The position numbers and the translations under genes are program-made. Below are positions 16,444 through 25,497 of a stretch of 64,000 nt of DNA, one piece after another; within the stretch, counting starts at the first letter, position 1, and each line of letters starts with the position of its first letter. Under the pieces are notes generated by a model, which was not told where the DNA came from, made no database searches, and was given only the letters and a program-made list of their open reading frames with translations. Source of the DNA: CAIRDP01 sp037138335 (GTDB lineage: Bacteria > Bacteroidota > Bacteroidia > Bacteroidales > FEN-979); NCBI GenBank assembly GCA_037138335.1, contig JBAXIO010000013.1, positions 57,405 through 121,404 on the forward strand. Reading direction: 5' to 3'.

Positions 16444-17493
16444 ATGGACATCAGAAACCGAATCCAAACATTTATTGAAACGGGCAGGATACTTGCCAGC
16501 TATCCTGTTCCACAGGCAAACGGTATCCCGCACCCCCTGTCGGAACCAGCCCTCAGGGCAGGAGCATTGAACCCGTGGTTCACCCCTGATAATATACGTT
16601 TTGCACTGAACTCCCTTGGGCGGTCGATGCAGGAAGTAAAAATGAACCGCTGGCTTGAGGGTTACTATGCAGCCCTGGAGAATCCCAAAAGGAGGGAGAA
16701 GATAATTGGTGTCGTTACAGCCGGGAATATCCCGCTGGCGGGGTTTCATGATTTTCTTTGCGTACTGGTATGCGGGCACATATTCCATGGGCGGCTTTCA
16801 GGTCAGGATAATGTACTTCTTCCTGCAATAGCCGGGATCCTGGAAGGCCTTGACCCTGAATGGAACAGGATGATCAGGTTTTTTGACCAGCCACTGAAGG
16901 ATATTGATGCAATCATAGCGACCGGAAGCGACAATACCTACAGGTACTTTGAGTACTATTTCTCGCGCTTCCCTCATATTATAAGAAAGAACCGTAACGG
17001 CATTGCGATCATCCACGGTAATGAAACCGATGCAGAACTTGAAGGACTTGCCTCGGATATCATGCTTTACTTTGGCCTGGGTTGCCGCAGCGTTTCAAAA
17101 CTATATATCCCTGCCGGTTTTGATGTCATGCAGTTGATGCCTTTCTTCAGGCCCTGGGAAGATGTCATCCGCCATAACAAGTATTTTAACAATTATGAAT
17201 ACCAGAAAAGCATCCGTATTGTAAACAAGCAGCCTTTTTACGATTTCGGGAACCTTTTACTTGCCGAAGAAAGTAAACTGTCATCGGCAGTATCTGTTCT
17301 GAACTTTGAACGGTACATAAGCAAAAGTGGGCTGATGGAGGCCTTGCCTGCCCTTTCTGACAAAATCCAGTGCGTAGTTTCTGCTGCTGACCCGGGATTG
17401 CCGTTTATCAGCCCGGGGACGGCCCAAAAGCCTGAATTATGGGACTATGCCGACGATACAGACACGCTTAGCTTCCTGCTTGAGGAAATTTAG
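16444..17493 (+). CDS. Acyl-CoA reductase (LuxC family)
   Basis: 349 residues from the ATG at 16444 (MDIRNRIQTFIETGRIL); an upstream in-frame extension to 16339 lies inside the divergent gene and is rejected. LuxC-family features are the central IATGSDNTYRYFEYYF, and the likely catalytic Cys in YFGLGCRSVSKLYIPAG. NAD(P)H-dependent reduction of an acyl-CoA or acyl thioester to an aldehyde is the family activity. In Bacteroidota a gene of this family often stands beside a small ferredoxin gene and serC-serA-DUF1015; here the ferredoxin is not seen and an exported hypothetical protein lies between. Luminescence is not implied. Confidence 0.82.
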   Translation: MDIRNRIQTFIETGRILASYPVPQANGIPHPLSEPALRAGALNPWFTPDNIRFALNSLGRSMQEVKMNRWLEGYYAALENPKRREKIIGVVTAGNIPLAGFHDFLCVLVCGHIFHGRLSGQDNVLLPAIAGILEGLDPEWNRMIRFFDQPLKDIDAIIATGSDNTYRYFEYYFSRFPHIIRKNRNGIAIIHGNETDAELEGLASDIMLYFGLGCRSVSKLYIPAGFDVMQLMPFFRPWEDVIRHNKYFNNYEYQKSIRIVNKQPFYDFGNLLLAEESKLSSAVSVLNFERYISKSGLMEALPALSDKIQCVVSAADPGLPFISPGTAQKPELWDYADDTDTLSFLLEEI

Positions 17494-17504
17494 TTTAAAA
17501 ATAT

Positions 17505-17534
17505 TTGTTTTTCAAAGAAAAGTCCGTACTTTTG
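17505..17534 (+). promoter_or_regulatory. Promoter of the L31 gene (TTG-N19-TACTTTTG)
   Basis: TTG at 17505-17507, exactly 19 bases, then TACTTTTG at 17527-17534. This is a full match to the Bacteroidota vegetative promoter, leaving a leader of about 20 bases before the start at 17562. Confidence 0.8.
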
Positions 17535-17561
17535 CACCCTCATTTGCAAATTCAATTTCCA

Positions 17562-17831
17562 ATGAAAAAAGATATTCATCCAAAAGATTACAGGCTGGTG
17601 GTTTTCAAGGATATGTCGAACGATTACACGTTTGTTTCAAAATCGGCAGTTAAAACAAAAGAAACCATCGTATGGGACGACGGAGTGGAGTACCCTCTTG
17701 TAAAGCTGGAAATTTCTCATACTTCCCACCCTTATTATACCGGCAAAATGAAACTTGTTGATACGGCAGGCCGTGTTGATAAATTCAAAAACCGCTATAA
17801 GAAACATCTGGATATGAAGAACGAAAAATAA
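17562..17831 (+). CDS. rpmE2: 50S ribosomal protein L31, type B
   Basis: 89 residues. The start MKKDIHPKDYRLVVFKDMS is the type B L31 N-terminus, with the conserved TFVSKSAV, ISHTSHPYYTGK and DKFKNRYKK. No CxxC zinc motif is present, as expected of the zinc-free form. An upstream in-frame start at 17505 overlaps the promoter and is rejected. The gene is monocistronic: a perfect promoter precedes it and a strong terminator follows. Confidence 0.95.
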   Translation: MKKDIHPKDYRLVVFKDMSNDYTFVSKSAVKTKETIVWDDGVEYPLVKLEISHTSHPYYTGKMKLVDTAGRVDKFKNRYKKHLDMKNEK

Positions 17832-17850
17832 TTACCTGTAGATCATACTC

Positions 17851-17883
17851 AGCCCTTGTTTATTCTGACAAGGGCTTTTTTTT
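17851..17883 (+). terminator. Rho-independent terminator after rpmE2
   Basis: AGCCCTTGT (17851-17859) pairs perfectly with ACAAGGGCT (17868-17876) around an 8-base loop, followed by a run of eight T. This is a textbook intrinsic terminator 19 bases after the stop codon. Confidence 0.92.
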
Positions 17884-17945
17884 ATCCCCCAAGTTCATTA
17901 GTTTTGCATTGGAATTCCTGGTTGAATTAATTTTATCCTCCTTGT

Positions 17946-19136
17946 ATGAATTACATTCTCTTCGATGACAGTATTGTCAGGACAAACCTTCTTCCATTGA
18001 CATTTATGAGGCCTATCGCTGATATCAGGGTAGGAATCCTCACAATCAGGGAAAAATGGGAAATGTATCTGAAAACAAAAACTTCAACACTTACCGAATC
18101 CTATCTTTCAAAAAAATTCAAAATCGTCAAGGAAAAGGAGAACATCCTTATCAACGCCTCTGTTTGCCCCACAGCCGAGATTGTGGATGCAGTAATGAAC
18201 CTCAGGCCAAACCAGACGATAGTTTACCAGGATACAATAATCGCATTACATGTAAAGGCTGAAGACCTCGACAACCTTGGAGATGCATCTTCCGACGGCA
18301 TTGAAGAGATCAGTATAGCAAATCCCCCTGTCAGGATTGGGCACACCTGGGAAGTATTTTCAAAGAACGGGATAGCAATTCATGATGATTTTGAACTTTT
18401 AACGAAGGACAGGAAATCGCAGAAGCTGAGTTCCACAAACACTGTGATCGGTGACGGGAAGGTGTTTGTTGAAAAAGGAGCCAGGGTGGAATGTGCCGTT
18501 TTAAATACCACGGCCGGTCCTATTTATATCGGCCGGGATTCGGAAATCATGGAAGGGGCTATCATCCGCGGGCCTTTTGCACTCTGCGAAGGTGCCCAGG
18601 TAAAGATGGCTGCGAAAATTTACGGGCCTACCACGGTCGGGCCCTATTCAAGAGTAGGAGGGGAGGTCAACAACTCGGTGCTGTTTGGTTATTCCAACAA
18701 AGCTCATGACGGGTTCCTTGGCCACTCAGTAATTGCAGAATGGTGCAACCTGGGGGCTGACACAAATACCTCAAACCTGAAAAACACATATGATACGGTA
18801 AGAATCTGGAGTTACGGGAAACAGACCTTTGTAAGCACAAGCCAGCAGTTCTGCGGACTGATCATGGCCGACCATTCCAAATGCGGTATAAATACAATGT
18901 TTAATACTGGTACCGTGGTCGGGGTCAACGCCAATATTTTCGGATCAGGGTTCCAACGTAATTTTATCCCATCCTTCACATGGGGAGGCACAGCGGGTCA
19001 TACAAACTATGACCTGAAAAGAGCAATAGAAGTAGCCGACCTGGTCTATGCCAGGCGGAATAAGTCACTCGATGAAGTGGAAAAAGAATTGCTTACGAGT
19101 GTTTACAACCTCACGCTGAAAAATAAATACTTATAA
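17946..19136 (+). CDS. Alternative GlmU: sugar-1-P nucleotidylyltransferase/acetyltransferase family
   Basis: 396 residues. The N-terminal part begins NYILFDDSIVRTNLLPLTFMRPIADIRVG-type sequence, characteristic of the Bacteroidota GlmU-like family (TIGR03991). The C-terminal half (about 180-380) is a left-handed beta-helix of hexapeptide repeats (for example IYIGRDSEIMEGAIIRGPF), ending in a region of NTGTVVGVNANIFGSGF. It probably makes UDP-GlcNAc or a related sugar nucleotide for peptidoglycan and LPS. The typical G-x-G-T-R nucleotide-binding loop of classical GlmU is not present, so activity rests on family context. It lies 72 bases upstream of lon. Confidence 0.85.
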   Translation: MNYILFDDSIVRTNLLPLTFMRPIADIRVGILTIREKWEMYLKTKTSTLTESYLSKKFKIVKEKENILINASVCPTAEIVDAVMNLRPNQTIVYQDTIIALHVKAEDLDNLGDASSDGIEEISIANPPVRIGHTWEVFSKNGIAIHDDFELLTKDRKSQKLSSTNTVIGDGKVFVEKGARVECAVLNTTAGPIYIGRDSEIMEGAIIRGPFALCEGAQVKMAAKIYGPTTVGPYSRVGGEVNNSVLFGYSNKAHDGFLGHSVIAEWCNLGADTNTSNLKNTYDTVRIWSYGKQTFVSTSQQFCGLIMADHSKCGINTMFNTGTVVGVNANIFGSGFQRNFIPSFTWGGTAGHTNYDLKRAIEVADLVYARRNKSLDEVEKELLTSVYNLTLKNKYL

Positions 19137-19170
19137 TCAGCCGATTTCTGGCACGTAATTTGACATTTGC

Positions 19171-19199
19171 TTATACCCGGCTAATATGACCGGGTATAA
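19171..19199 (+). promoter_or_regulatory. Perfect inverted repeat at the lon start
   Basis: TTATACCCGG (19171-19180) and CCGGGTATAA (19190-19199) form a perfect 10-bp inverted repeat with a 9-base spacer, ending 9 bases before the lon ATG. The geometry (two arms, N9) is that of the CIRCE heat-shock operator, but the bases differ from CIRCE. It could be an operator or an mRNA hairpin near the ribosome site. Confidence 0.6.
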
Positions 19200-19208
19200 T
19201 ATTTTATT

Positions 19209-21668
19209 ATGGAAAGAAAATCTGAAACCCTTTTTCTTGATATGTCAGACATGATCGACCCTGAAACGGAGTTTATACCCTTGCTGTCATCCGAAGATGA
19301 GGAACTCATGAATAATGAGGATGTACCTGAAGAACTCCCTATACTGCCCCTGCGCAATACTGTCCTCTTCCCCGGAGTCGTGATCCCAATTACAGTAGGA
19401 AGGGATAAATCCATCCGCCTTATCAGGGAATATTACAAGTCGGGCAGGATCATTGGTGTAGTCGGGCAAAGAGATGCAACGATTGAGGATCCTGAGTTCT
19501 CAGACCTGAATACTGTCGGAACCGTTGCCTATATCATCAAGCTCCTTCAGATGCCTGATGGAACCACCACTGCAATCATCCAGGGAAAGCGCAGGTTCCG
19601 CATGAATACCCTGATTCAGACAGAACCTTATATTAAGGCAACGGTAGCCCCCTTTGATGTTATTCAGCAGGTAAATAAGGAGGATAAGGAATTTCAGGCC
19701 CTGATGTCTTCCATCAAGGATCTTGCCACCCAGATCGTGAGCAAATCACCCAATATCCCTTCTGAAGCTGCTTTTGCAATCAAGAATATTGAAAGTTCTT
19801 CATTCCTTGTGCATTTTATTTCTTCAAACCTCAACATCGATGTTTCGGAGAAACAAAAACTCCTTGAAACAGTTGAGCTTTCCGAGCGTGCTCATCTCGT
19901 GCTGGGCTTCCTTACAAAAGAATTGCAGGTCACGGAACTTAAACAGCAGATTCAGAATAAAGTTAAAACCGACCTTGACAAGCAGCAAAGGGATTACCTT
20001 CTTAATATGCAGCTTAAGACCATACAGGAAGAACTTGGCGGAAGTCCGAATGCCCAGGAGATAAGTGTTCTGCGTGAGCAGGCCAAGGATAAAAAGTGGT
20101 CGAAGGAGATTGCAGAAGTTTTCGAAAAGGAAATAACCAAGTTGCAGAGAATGCATCCTGCAGCAGCTGAATACTCGATCCAGGTCAATTATATCGAAAC
20201 CCTGGTCCAGCTGCCTTGGAATGAATTTACCGATGATAACCTTGACCTGGACCATGCCATGCAGGTGTTGAACGAGGATCATTTCGGGCTGGAAAAGGTT
20301 AAAGAAAGGATAATAGAATTTCTTGCGATCATCAAGTTAAAGAAGGACCTTAAGTCTCCCATTCTATGCCTTGTGGGTCCCCCGGGGGTTGGGAAGACCT
20401 CTCTTGGAAAGTCTGTGGCGAGGGCGCTGGGCCGAAAATATATCAGGATGTCACTGGGAGGCCTAAGGGATGAATCGGAACTCCGCGGCCACCGCAAAAC
20501 ATATATCGGCGCCATGCCGGGCAGGATCATTCAGAGTATTAAAAAAACAAAATCATCCAATCCGGTGTTTGTGCTGGATGAAATTGACAAAGTGGCAGGA
20601 ATGAACTTCAGCGGTGATCCCCAGGCTGCCTTGCTGGAGATCCTCGACCCTGAACAAAACAGCACTTTTTACGATAATTTCCTGGAAGTGGAATATGACC
20701 TTAGCAGGATCATGTTCGTAGCAACTGCAAACACCCTGAATACGGTTCACCCTGCGCTCCGCGACAGGATGGAGGTGATTGAACTTCCCGGTTACCTGCT
20801 GGAAGAAAAGCAGGAAATTGCAATCAGGCACCTGGTCCCCAAACAACTTAGGGAGCATGGGATGAAAAAAACACAGCTTCTTTTCAGCCGTGCCATCCTC
20901 CAGCAGATCATCGAAGAATACACCCGCGAATCGGGAGTGAGGACACTGGAGAAAAACATTGCAAAAGTCATCAGGAATAAAGCCAGGGCCATAGTCTCCA
21001 ACGAAGATTACAAGAAAAAAATAGGCTCTGAAGACCTTAAACGGATCCTTGGGGTCCCGATATTCCAGTCGGAACGCTACATTACCAATGAAATTGCAGG
21101 TGTAGTTACCGGGCTGGCATGGACCTCGGCAGGCGGAGAGATCCTTTTCGTTGAGGTAAGCCTTAGCCGCGGCAAGGGCGACCTTGCCCTGACAGGGAAC
21201 CTCGGGGATGTTATGAAAGAGTCGGCTAGTATTGCCCTGGCTTATTTAAAAGCCCATTCTTCCGACTTTAGTATTCCGGTGGATGTGTTCTCAAAATGGA
21301 ATGTGCATATTCACGTTCCCGAAGGCGCAACGCCCAAAGACGGTCCTTCGGCAGGGATCACGATCTTTACCGCGCTTGCTTCCGCTTTTTCACAGAGGAA
21401 AGTAAAGGAAAGAATAGCCATGACTGGAGAGATCACCCTGAGGGGTAAAGTCCTTCCGGTTGGGGGGATCAAAGAGAAAATACTTGCAGCAAAGCGGGCT
21501 AAAATTAAAGAAATCATACTTTCAAAGGAAAACCGGAGGGATATCGAGGATATCAAACCCGAGTATATTGAAGGCCTGACCTTTCATTATATTGAAGAGA
21601 TGAAAGAGATCAGTGAAGCTGCTTTAAGCCGGAACCTTGTTAAAACGCCCCTTGATCTGAACTACTAA
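19209..21668 (+). CDS. lon: ATP-dependent protease Lon
   Basis: 819 residues. The N-terminal substrate-binding LON domain spans about 45-235 (LPILPLRNTVLFPGVVIPI), followed by a helical region. The AAA+ module has Walker A GPPGVGKTS near residue 390 and Walker B VFVLDEIDKV. The C-terminal protease domain has the Ser714 nucleophile in DGPSAGIT and the partner Lys in GGIKEK near 757. It degrades damaged and regulatory proteins in the cytoplasm. The start has an unusual 40-residue acidic leader before the LON domain. A perfect inverted repeat lies just upstream, suggesting specific control. Confidence 0.97.
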   Translation: MERKSETLFLDMSDMIDPETEFIPLLSSEDEELMNNEDVPEELPILPLRNTVLFPGVVIPITVGRDKSIRLIREYYKSGRIIGVVGQRDATIEDPEFSDLNTVGTVAYIIKLLQMPDGTTTAIIQGKRRFRMNTLIQTEPYIKATVAPFDVIQQVNKEDKEFQALMSSIKDLATQIVSKSPNIPSEAAFAIKNIESSSFLVHFISSNLNIDVSEKQKLLETVELSERAHLVLGFLTKELQVTELKQQIQNKVKTDLDKQQRDYLLNMQLKTIQEELGGSPNAQEISVLREQAKDKKWSKEIAEVFEKEITKLQRMHPAAAEYSIQVNYIETLVQLPWNEFTDDNLDLDHAMQVLNEDHFGLEKVKERIIEFLAIIKLKKDLKSPILCLVGPPGVGKTSLGKSVARALGRKYIRMSLGGLRDESELRGHRKTYIGAMPGRIIQSIKKTKSSNPVFVLDEIDKVAGMNFSGDPQAALLEILDPEQNSTFYDNFLEVEYDLSRIMFVATANTLNTVHPALRDRMEVIELPGYLLEEKQEIAIRHLVPKQLREHGMKKTQLLFSRAILQQIIEEYTRESGVRTLEKNIAKVIRNKARAIVSNEDYKKKIGSEDLKRILGVPIFQSERYITNEIAGVVTGLAWTSAGGEILFVEVSLSRGKGDLALTGNLGDVMKESASIALAYLKAHSSDFSIPVDVFSKWNVHIHVPEGATPKDGPSAGITIFTALASAFSQRKVKERIAMTGEITLRGKVLPVGGIKEKILAAKRAKIKEIILSKENRRDIEDIKPEYIEGLTFHYIEEMKEISEAALSRNLVKTPLDLNY

Positions 21669-21683
21669 TCCGGGTGTGGCCGT

Positions 21684-23687
21684 TTATTTTGGCTGGCTGT
21701 TGATCACCATTTTTCCTGAATAACTCTTGCCACCTGTCTTCAACATGTATATGTATATTCCCGAAGGAAGGGCGCTCAGGTCCGCTTCTACCGAATGTGC
21801 ACCGGCAGTGTAATTCAATATGCCGGTTTGCCATACTTCTATGCCAAGCGTATTGATTATACCTAAAGTGACTTCTGCAGATATAGGCAATACGAATGGA
21901 ATCGTTGTTTTTAAACCTGCTGGGTTTGGTGAGTTCTGGCCCAGTATAATACCCCCCGGGCCTTCTTTCTCAGGCACCCCCACTAAAGTTGCTGCCTGTT
22001 TCAGGACGATCTCATCAGCGGGATCGAAATACAATGCAGCAGGCTGTTTAGTAAAGACCCATGAAAACATCTGATTATTCACATCATTCATTATCCTGAC
22101 CAGGGTATCTGAATTATCGGTGAAATGCACCTGAATGGTTAAGGGCATTTGAAAAAAAGCTGCATTTGTCTGTGTCTGATGAGTGTTAAAATCAACCCGC
22201 CAGTTCCCGCCACCCAGGCTTGAGAATACATAGGTGTTAGCATAAACCGGATGATTGGGTGTGAAAATCCATTCATTAAAAAACCAGTCATAGTTCCTGC
22301 CGGTAACCCTGTTGACTTCCTGATTGAAATTTGCTATGGTTGCCGATTTATACTTGTAATTTGTGTCGGCAGCATATGTCTGCAGAACTTTGAAAAACAG
22401 TGAATCCCCGATGACATACCTCAGCTGGTGCAAGGCACATGCGCCTTTGCAGTACGTTATACTCCAGTCAAAGAGGACATTAGCCGAAGGCGTGTTTACG
22501 GACCAGTTGGGATTTGATATGGCCCATCCTTGATTTCCCGCGAGATACGAAGAAGCATAACTGTGAATGTCGTTGAGATAGGCACTATACCCGCCTGAAC
22601 TTTCTTTCCAGAAGGATTCCGACCATGTAGCAAAACCCTCGTTCAACCAGATGTCGGCCCAGGTAGCACAGGTGATCATATCGCCAAACCACTGGTGTGC
22701 AAATTCATGCGACATCAGGCCGGGGTCCCAGCAGTTCGGACAAAAGCTTGTAAGGGTCTGGTTTTCCATTCCACCCCAGGCAAACTGGCTGTTCAGGGTG
22801 GCAAAGCCGTTCTTTTCAAAAGGATGTTCACACCATTTCCTTGAATAGTAGGTTGTCATCGAGTCGATGAGGTCTTCACAATCATATGGAGATTCACCGG
22901 CATTGTAATAAAAACGAATGGGAACACTGTCGGCAGGATTCGTGATTTTGTGATAGTATTTAATATCCAGGTTGAAGTTGACTTTTGACGTCATGGCCAT
23001 CAGGTAGGTGGCTAAGGGGTCAGAACTGACCCAGTGATAGAAAATTGTGTCGGCTGTAACGGTGGAATCGGCCAGCCTACCGTTAGAACCAAGTTTGACA
23101 TTTGCAGGAACCTTCGCCGTCAGATCCAGTAGGGCTTTATCAGAAGGGGAGTCGTAGCAGGGAAACCAATGTCGTGCGCCTTCAGGTTCAGCGTCGGTGA
23201 ATACAAAACCTCCCGTAGCATAAAACGCATAATCAGTCACATTTTTATGTTTATAGTACACCAGTACTTCTGCGATTTCCCCCGGGTTGTAGGTATGGTT
23301 AAGGTTCACGGTAAGGATGTTCCCAAAATGTGAAAAGGAGGTCGATGCTAGCTTTACCGAATCTACCTGCAGTGAAACACCGGAGGCGTCCAGTTGAATA
23401 CTGTTAATTATGCTGTCGGCCTTAAACCTTATTTTAACATTGGCAGTAAAATCATGAGGATAGGGTGAGGTATAACAGTGGTAAATATCCGCATTAATAG
23501 TATATTTCAGAACGTCGTACGCATGAGGACCGGCAGTATTCGCCTGGGATGGGAAGCATGGAAGTTCCCGCATCGAAGATTTCCTTAAAAAGCAGCTGTA
23601 TGCGCCGGAAGTTTTCGGGTCAAACTGAGCTTGCGCCGTTAAGCCGAGGGTTAAAAACAAAAGGATAGCCAGGTTGAGTAGTTTCAT
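21684..23687 (-). CDS. M1 family aminopeptidase with type IX secretion sorting domain
   Basis: 667 residues. A signal peptide (MKLLNLAILLFLTLGLTAQAQ) leads; the M1 N-terminal beta domain follows; the peptidase has the exopeptidase motif GGMENQT, the zinc site HEFAHQWFGD and the third ligand in WLNEGFATW. The last 85 residues form a Por secretion C-terminal domain (starting near GQNSPNPAGLKTTIPF, ending in LPSGIYIYMLKTGGKSYSGKMVI), so the enzyme is sent through the type IX secretion system to the surface or outside. It would trim peptides or proteins for nutrition. It is convergent with lon, with a 15-base gap. A -7 box lies 50 bases upstream. Confidence 0.92.
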   Translation of the reverse strand: MKLLNLAILLFLTLGLTAQAQFDPKTSGAYSCFLRKSSMRELPCFPSQANTAGPHAYDVLKYTINADIYHCYTSPYPHDFTANVKIRFKADSIINSIQLDASGVSLQVDSVKLASTSFSHFGNILTVNLNHTYNPGEIAEVLVYYKHKNVTDYAFYATGGFVFTDAEPEGARHWFPCYDSPSDKALLDLTAKVPANVKLGSNGRLADSTVTADTIFYHWVSSDPLATYLMAMTSKVNFNLDIKYYHKITNPADSVPIRFYYNAGESPYDCEDLIDSMTTYYSRKWCEHPFEKNGFATLNSQFAWGGMENQTLTSFCPNCWDPGLMSHEFAHQWFGDMITCATWADIWLNEGFATWSESFWKESSGGYSAYLNDIHSYASSYLAGNQGWAISNPNWSVNTPSANVLFDWSITYCKGACALHQLRYVIGDSLFFKVLQTYAADTNYKYKSATIANFNQEVNRVTGRNYDWFFNEWIFTPNHPVYANTYVFSSLGGGNWRVDFNTHQTQTNAAFFQMPLTIQVHFTDNSDTLVRIMNDVNNQMFSWVFTKQPAALYFDPADEIVLKQAATLVGVPEKEGPGGIILGQNSPNPAGLKTTIPFVLPISAEVTLGIINTLGIEVWQTGILNYTAGAHSVEADLSALPSGIYIYMLKTGGKSYSGKMVINSQPK

Positions 23688-23737
23688 CTTATTTTAAGGT
23701 TTTCAGGGATTCAATTATGAAAGGGCGGATAGTTGTG

Positions 23738-23745
23738 CAAAAGTA
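23738..23745 (-). promoter_or_regulatory. -7 box of the M1 aminopeptidase gene
   Basis: Reads TACTTTTG on the minus strand, an exact TAnnTTTG match, 50 bases upstream of the start. No TTG is at the expected -33 distance. Confidence 0.45.
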
Positions 23746-23797
23746 TGAAATATCCTGAATTAACTTCATGAAAATGCCCGGGGACATGGATTTATAA

Positions 23798-23805
23798 TAA
23801 ATTTG
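23798..23805 (+). promoter_or_regulatory. -7 box of the peptide-binding lipoprotein gene
   Basis: TAAATTTG matches TAnnTTTG. Because it overlaps the first in-frame TTG codon (23803), translation more likely starts at the ATG at 23839, which leaves a leader of about 28 bases. Confidence 0.5.
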
Positions 23806-23838
23806 CCTTTGCGTAATTTTTATAGAAAGTTCAAAGGA

Positions 23839-25497
23839 ATGGTTCACACAGGAAGGAGTTGGCTGGCCGGATGCCTTTCATTTTTGTTATATTGTTCTCT
23901 GGCCTCGTGTACGGGGACTGACGGTGGCAGCCGTATAGGGAATGTGTTCAGGTATAATGAGTCGGCCAATATCAGCTCCCTGGATCCTGCTTATGCCCGC
24001 GATCAGTCGGTCATCTGGCCCGTCAACCAGATATTCAACGGCCTGGTTCAGATGGATGATAATCTCGGGATAATGCCATGCATTGCTGATTCATGGGAAA
24101 TACGTACCGATGGGCTGGAATACAGGTTCCATCTTCGCAGGGACGTACACTTCCATAACGACCCCGTATTTCACTCCGTTAATGGACGGCTGGTTAAGGC
24201 GGCTGATTTCGTTTACAGCTTTAACAGGATCCTCGACCCTGCCACATCATCTTCGGGTGCCTGGATATTCGATTACGTTGCGCGATCCGACAGCAGCCCT
24301 GGCTTCATTGCCCCCGACGACAGCACCCTTGTGATAATGCTAAAAAAACCATTTCCTCCTTTTCTTTCAATGCTTGCAATGCAATATGCATCGGTTGTGC
24401 CCCGGGAAGCAGTTGTATGTTACGGGGAAGGTTTCCGGAGGCACCCGGTTGGAACCGGGCCTTTTATGTTCAAATACTGGAAGGAAGGCGTAAAACTCGT
24501 ACTTGCAAGGAACCCTTTATATTTTGAAACCGAAGGGAACAGCAGGCTCCCTTTTCTCAATGCCGTAAGCATTAGCTTTCTTTCCGACAAGCAGTCGGCC
24601 TTTCTTGAGTTTGTTACAGGCAGGCTGGATTTTATTTCAGGCCTTGACCCATCCTATAAAGATGAACTGCTTACAAAACAGGGCCGGCTTCAGCCCAAAT
24701 ACAAATCCACAATCGAATTGCTTACACAACCTTACCTGAATACAGAATACCTGGGGTTCCTCATGGACCAGGAAACAGTCGATGGAAGGCCAAATCCCCT
24801 GAGAGACAAAAGGGTAAGGCAGGCAATAAATCTTGCCTTTGACAGGAATAAAATGATCACTTACCTGAGAAACAATATTGGCAGCCCCGGGGTTAATGGT
24901 ATCATACCTAAAGGGCTGCCTGCGTTCGACTCCTCGAAAGTGTATTATGCCTGCGATATTGAAAGAGCACGGAAACTGCTGGCCGAAGCAGGTTTCCCCG
25001 GTGGAATGGGAATGCCCCCAGTGACCCTGGTTTCCACTCCCGATTATCTTGATTTCTGCAAACACATACAGCAGCAGCTTGCCGGCCTCGGGATAGAGAT
25101 GAAGATTGAGATCAGCACTCCTGCTGCTGTCAAACAGATGAAGGCTGAAGCCAGGCTGACATTTTTCAGGGCTTCATGGATTGCCGATTATCCTGACGCT
25201 GAAAACTACCTGCTGATGTTCCTGACCCAGAACTTTTGCCCGAGAGGGCCAAATTACACCCATTTCTCAAACCCCGAGTTTGACCGGCTTTATGATCTGG
25301 CCATGCACCAGGTCGACGATTCTTTGCGTTATGGATTATACAGGCAGATGGAACAGCTCGTCATGGAAGAATCTCCGATAGTAGTCCTTTACTATGACCA
25401 GGTATTGAGGTTTGTAAGGAAAGGGATAACCGGGCTTGGAAGCAACCCGATGAACATGCTTACGTTAAAGCGTGTTAAAATGAATCAGCAACGGTAA
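23839..25497 (+). CDS. Peptide/oligopeptide ABC transporter substrate-binding lipoprotein (family 5)
   Basis: 552 residues from ATG 23839. The N-terminus has a signal sequence ending in a lipobox, SLASC, with lipidated Cys24. The family 5 solute-binding pattern is present: NISSLDPAYARDQSVIWPVNQIFNGLV, then DSWEIRTDGLEYRFHLRRDVHFHN, FVYSFNRILDP, and VRQAINLAFDR in the second lobe. It binds peptides, nickel or similar ligands for import. A TTG 36 bases upstream could extend the frame but overlaps the promoter. No permease or ATPase genes are beside it, so it may be an orphan or work with a transporter elsewhere. Its end overlaps the convergent MBL gene by 23 bases. Confidence 0.88.
   Translation: MVHTGRSWLAGCLSFLLYCSLASCTGTDGGSRIGNVFRYNESANISSLDPAYARDQSVIWPVNQIFNGLVQMDDNLGIMPCIADSWEIRTDGLEYRFHLRRDVHFHNDPVFHSVNGRLVKAADFVYSFNRILDPATSSSGAWIFDYVARSDSSPGFIAPDDSTLVIMLKKPFPPFLSMLAMQYASVVPREAVVCYGEGFRRHPVGTGPFMFKYWKEGVKLVLARNPLYFETEGNSRLPFLNAVSISFLSDKQSAFLEFVTGRLDFISGLDPSYKDELLTKQGRLQPKYKSTIELLTQPYLNTEYLGFLMDQETVDGRPNPLRDKRVRQAINLAFDRNKMITYLRNNIGSPGVNGIIPKGLPAFDSSKVYYACDIERARKLLAEAGFPGGMGMPPVTLVSTPDYLDFCKHIQQQLAGLGIEMKIEISTPAAVKQMKAEARLTFFRASWIADYPDAENYLLMFLTQNFCPRGPNYTHFSNPEFDRLYDLAMHQVDDSLRYGLYRQMEQLVMEESPIVVLYYDQVLRFVRKGITGLGSNPMNMLTLKRVKMNQQR

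Noticed and set aside
16444..17493. Bioluminescence genes suggested by LuxC similarity
   Set aside because: No luxAB, luxD or luxE nearby; the LuxC-type reductase stands in a serine-gene neighbourhood.
19171..19199. CIRCE element (HrcA operator) at lon
   Set aside because: Only the spacing agrees; the arms are not TTAGCACTC/GAGTGCTAA.
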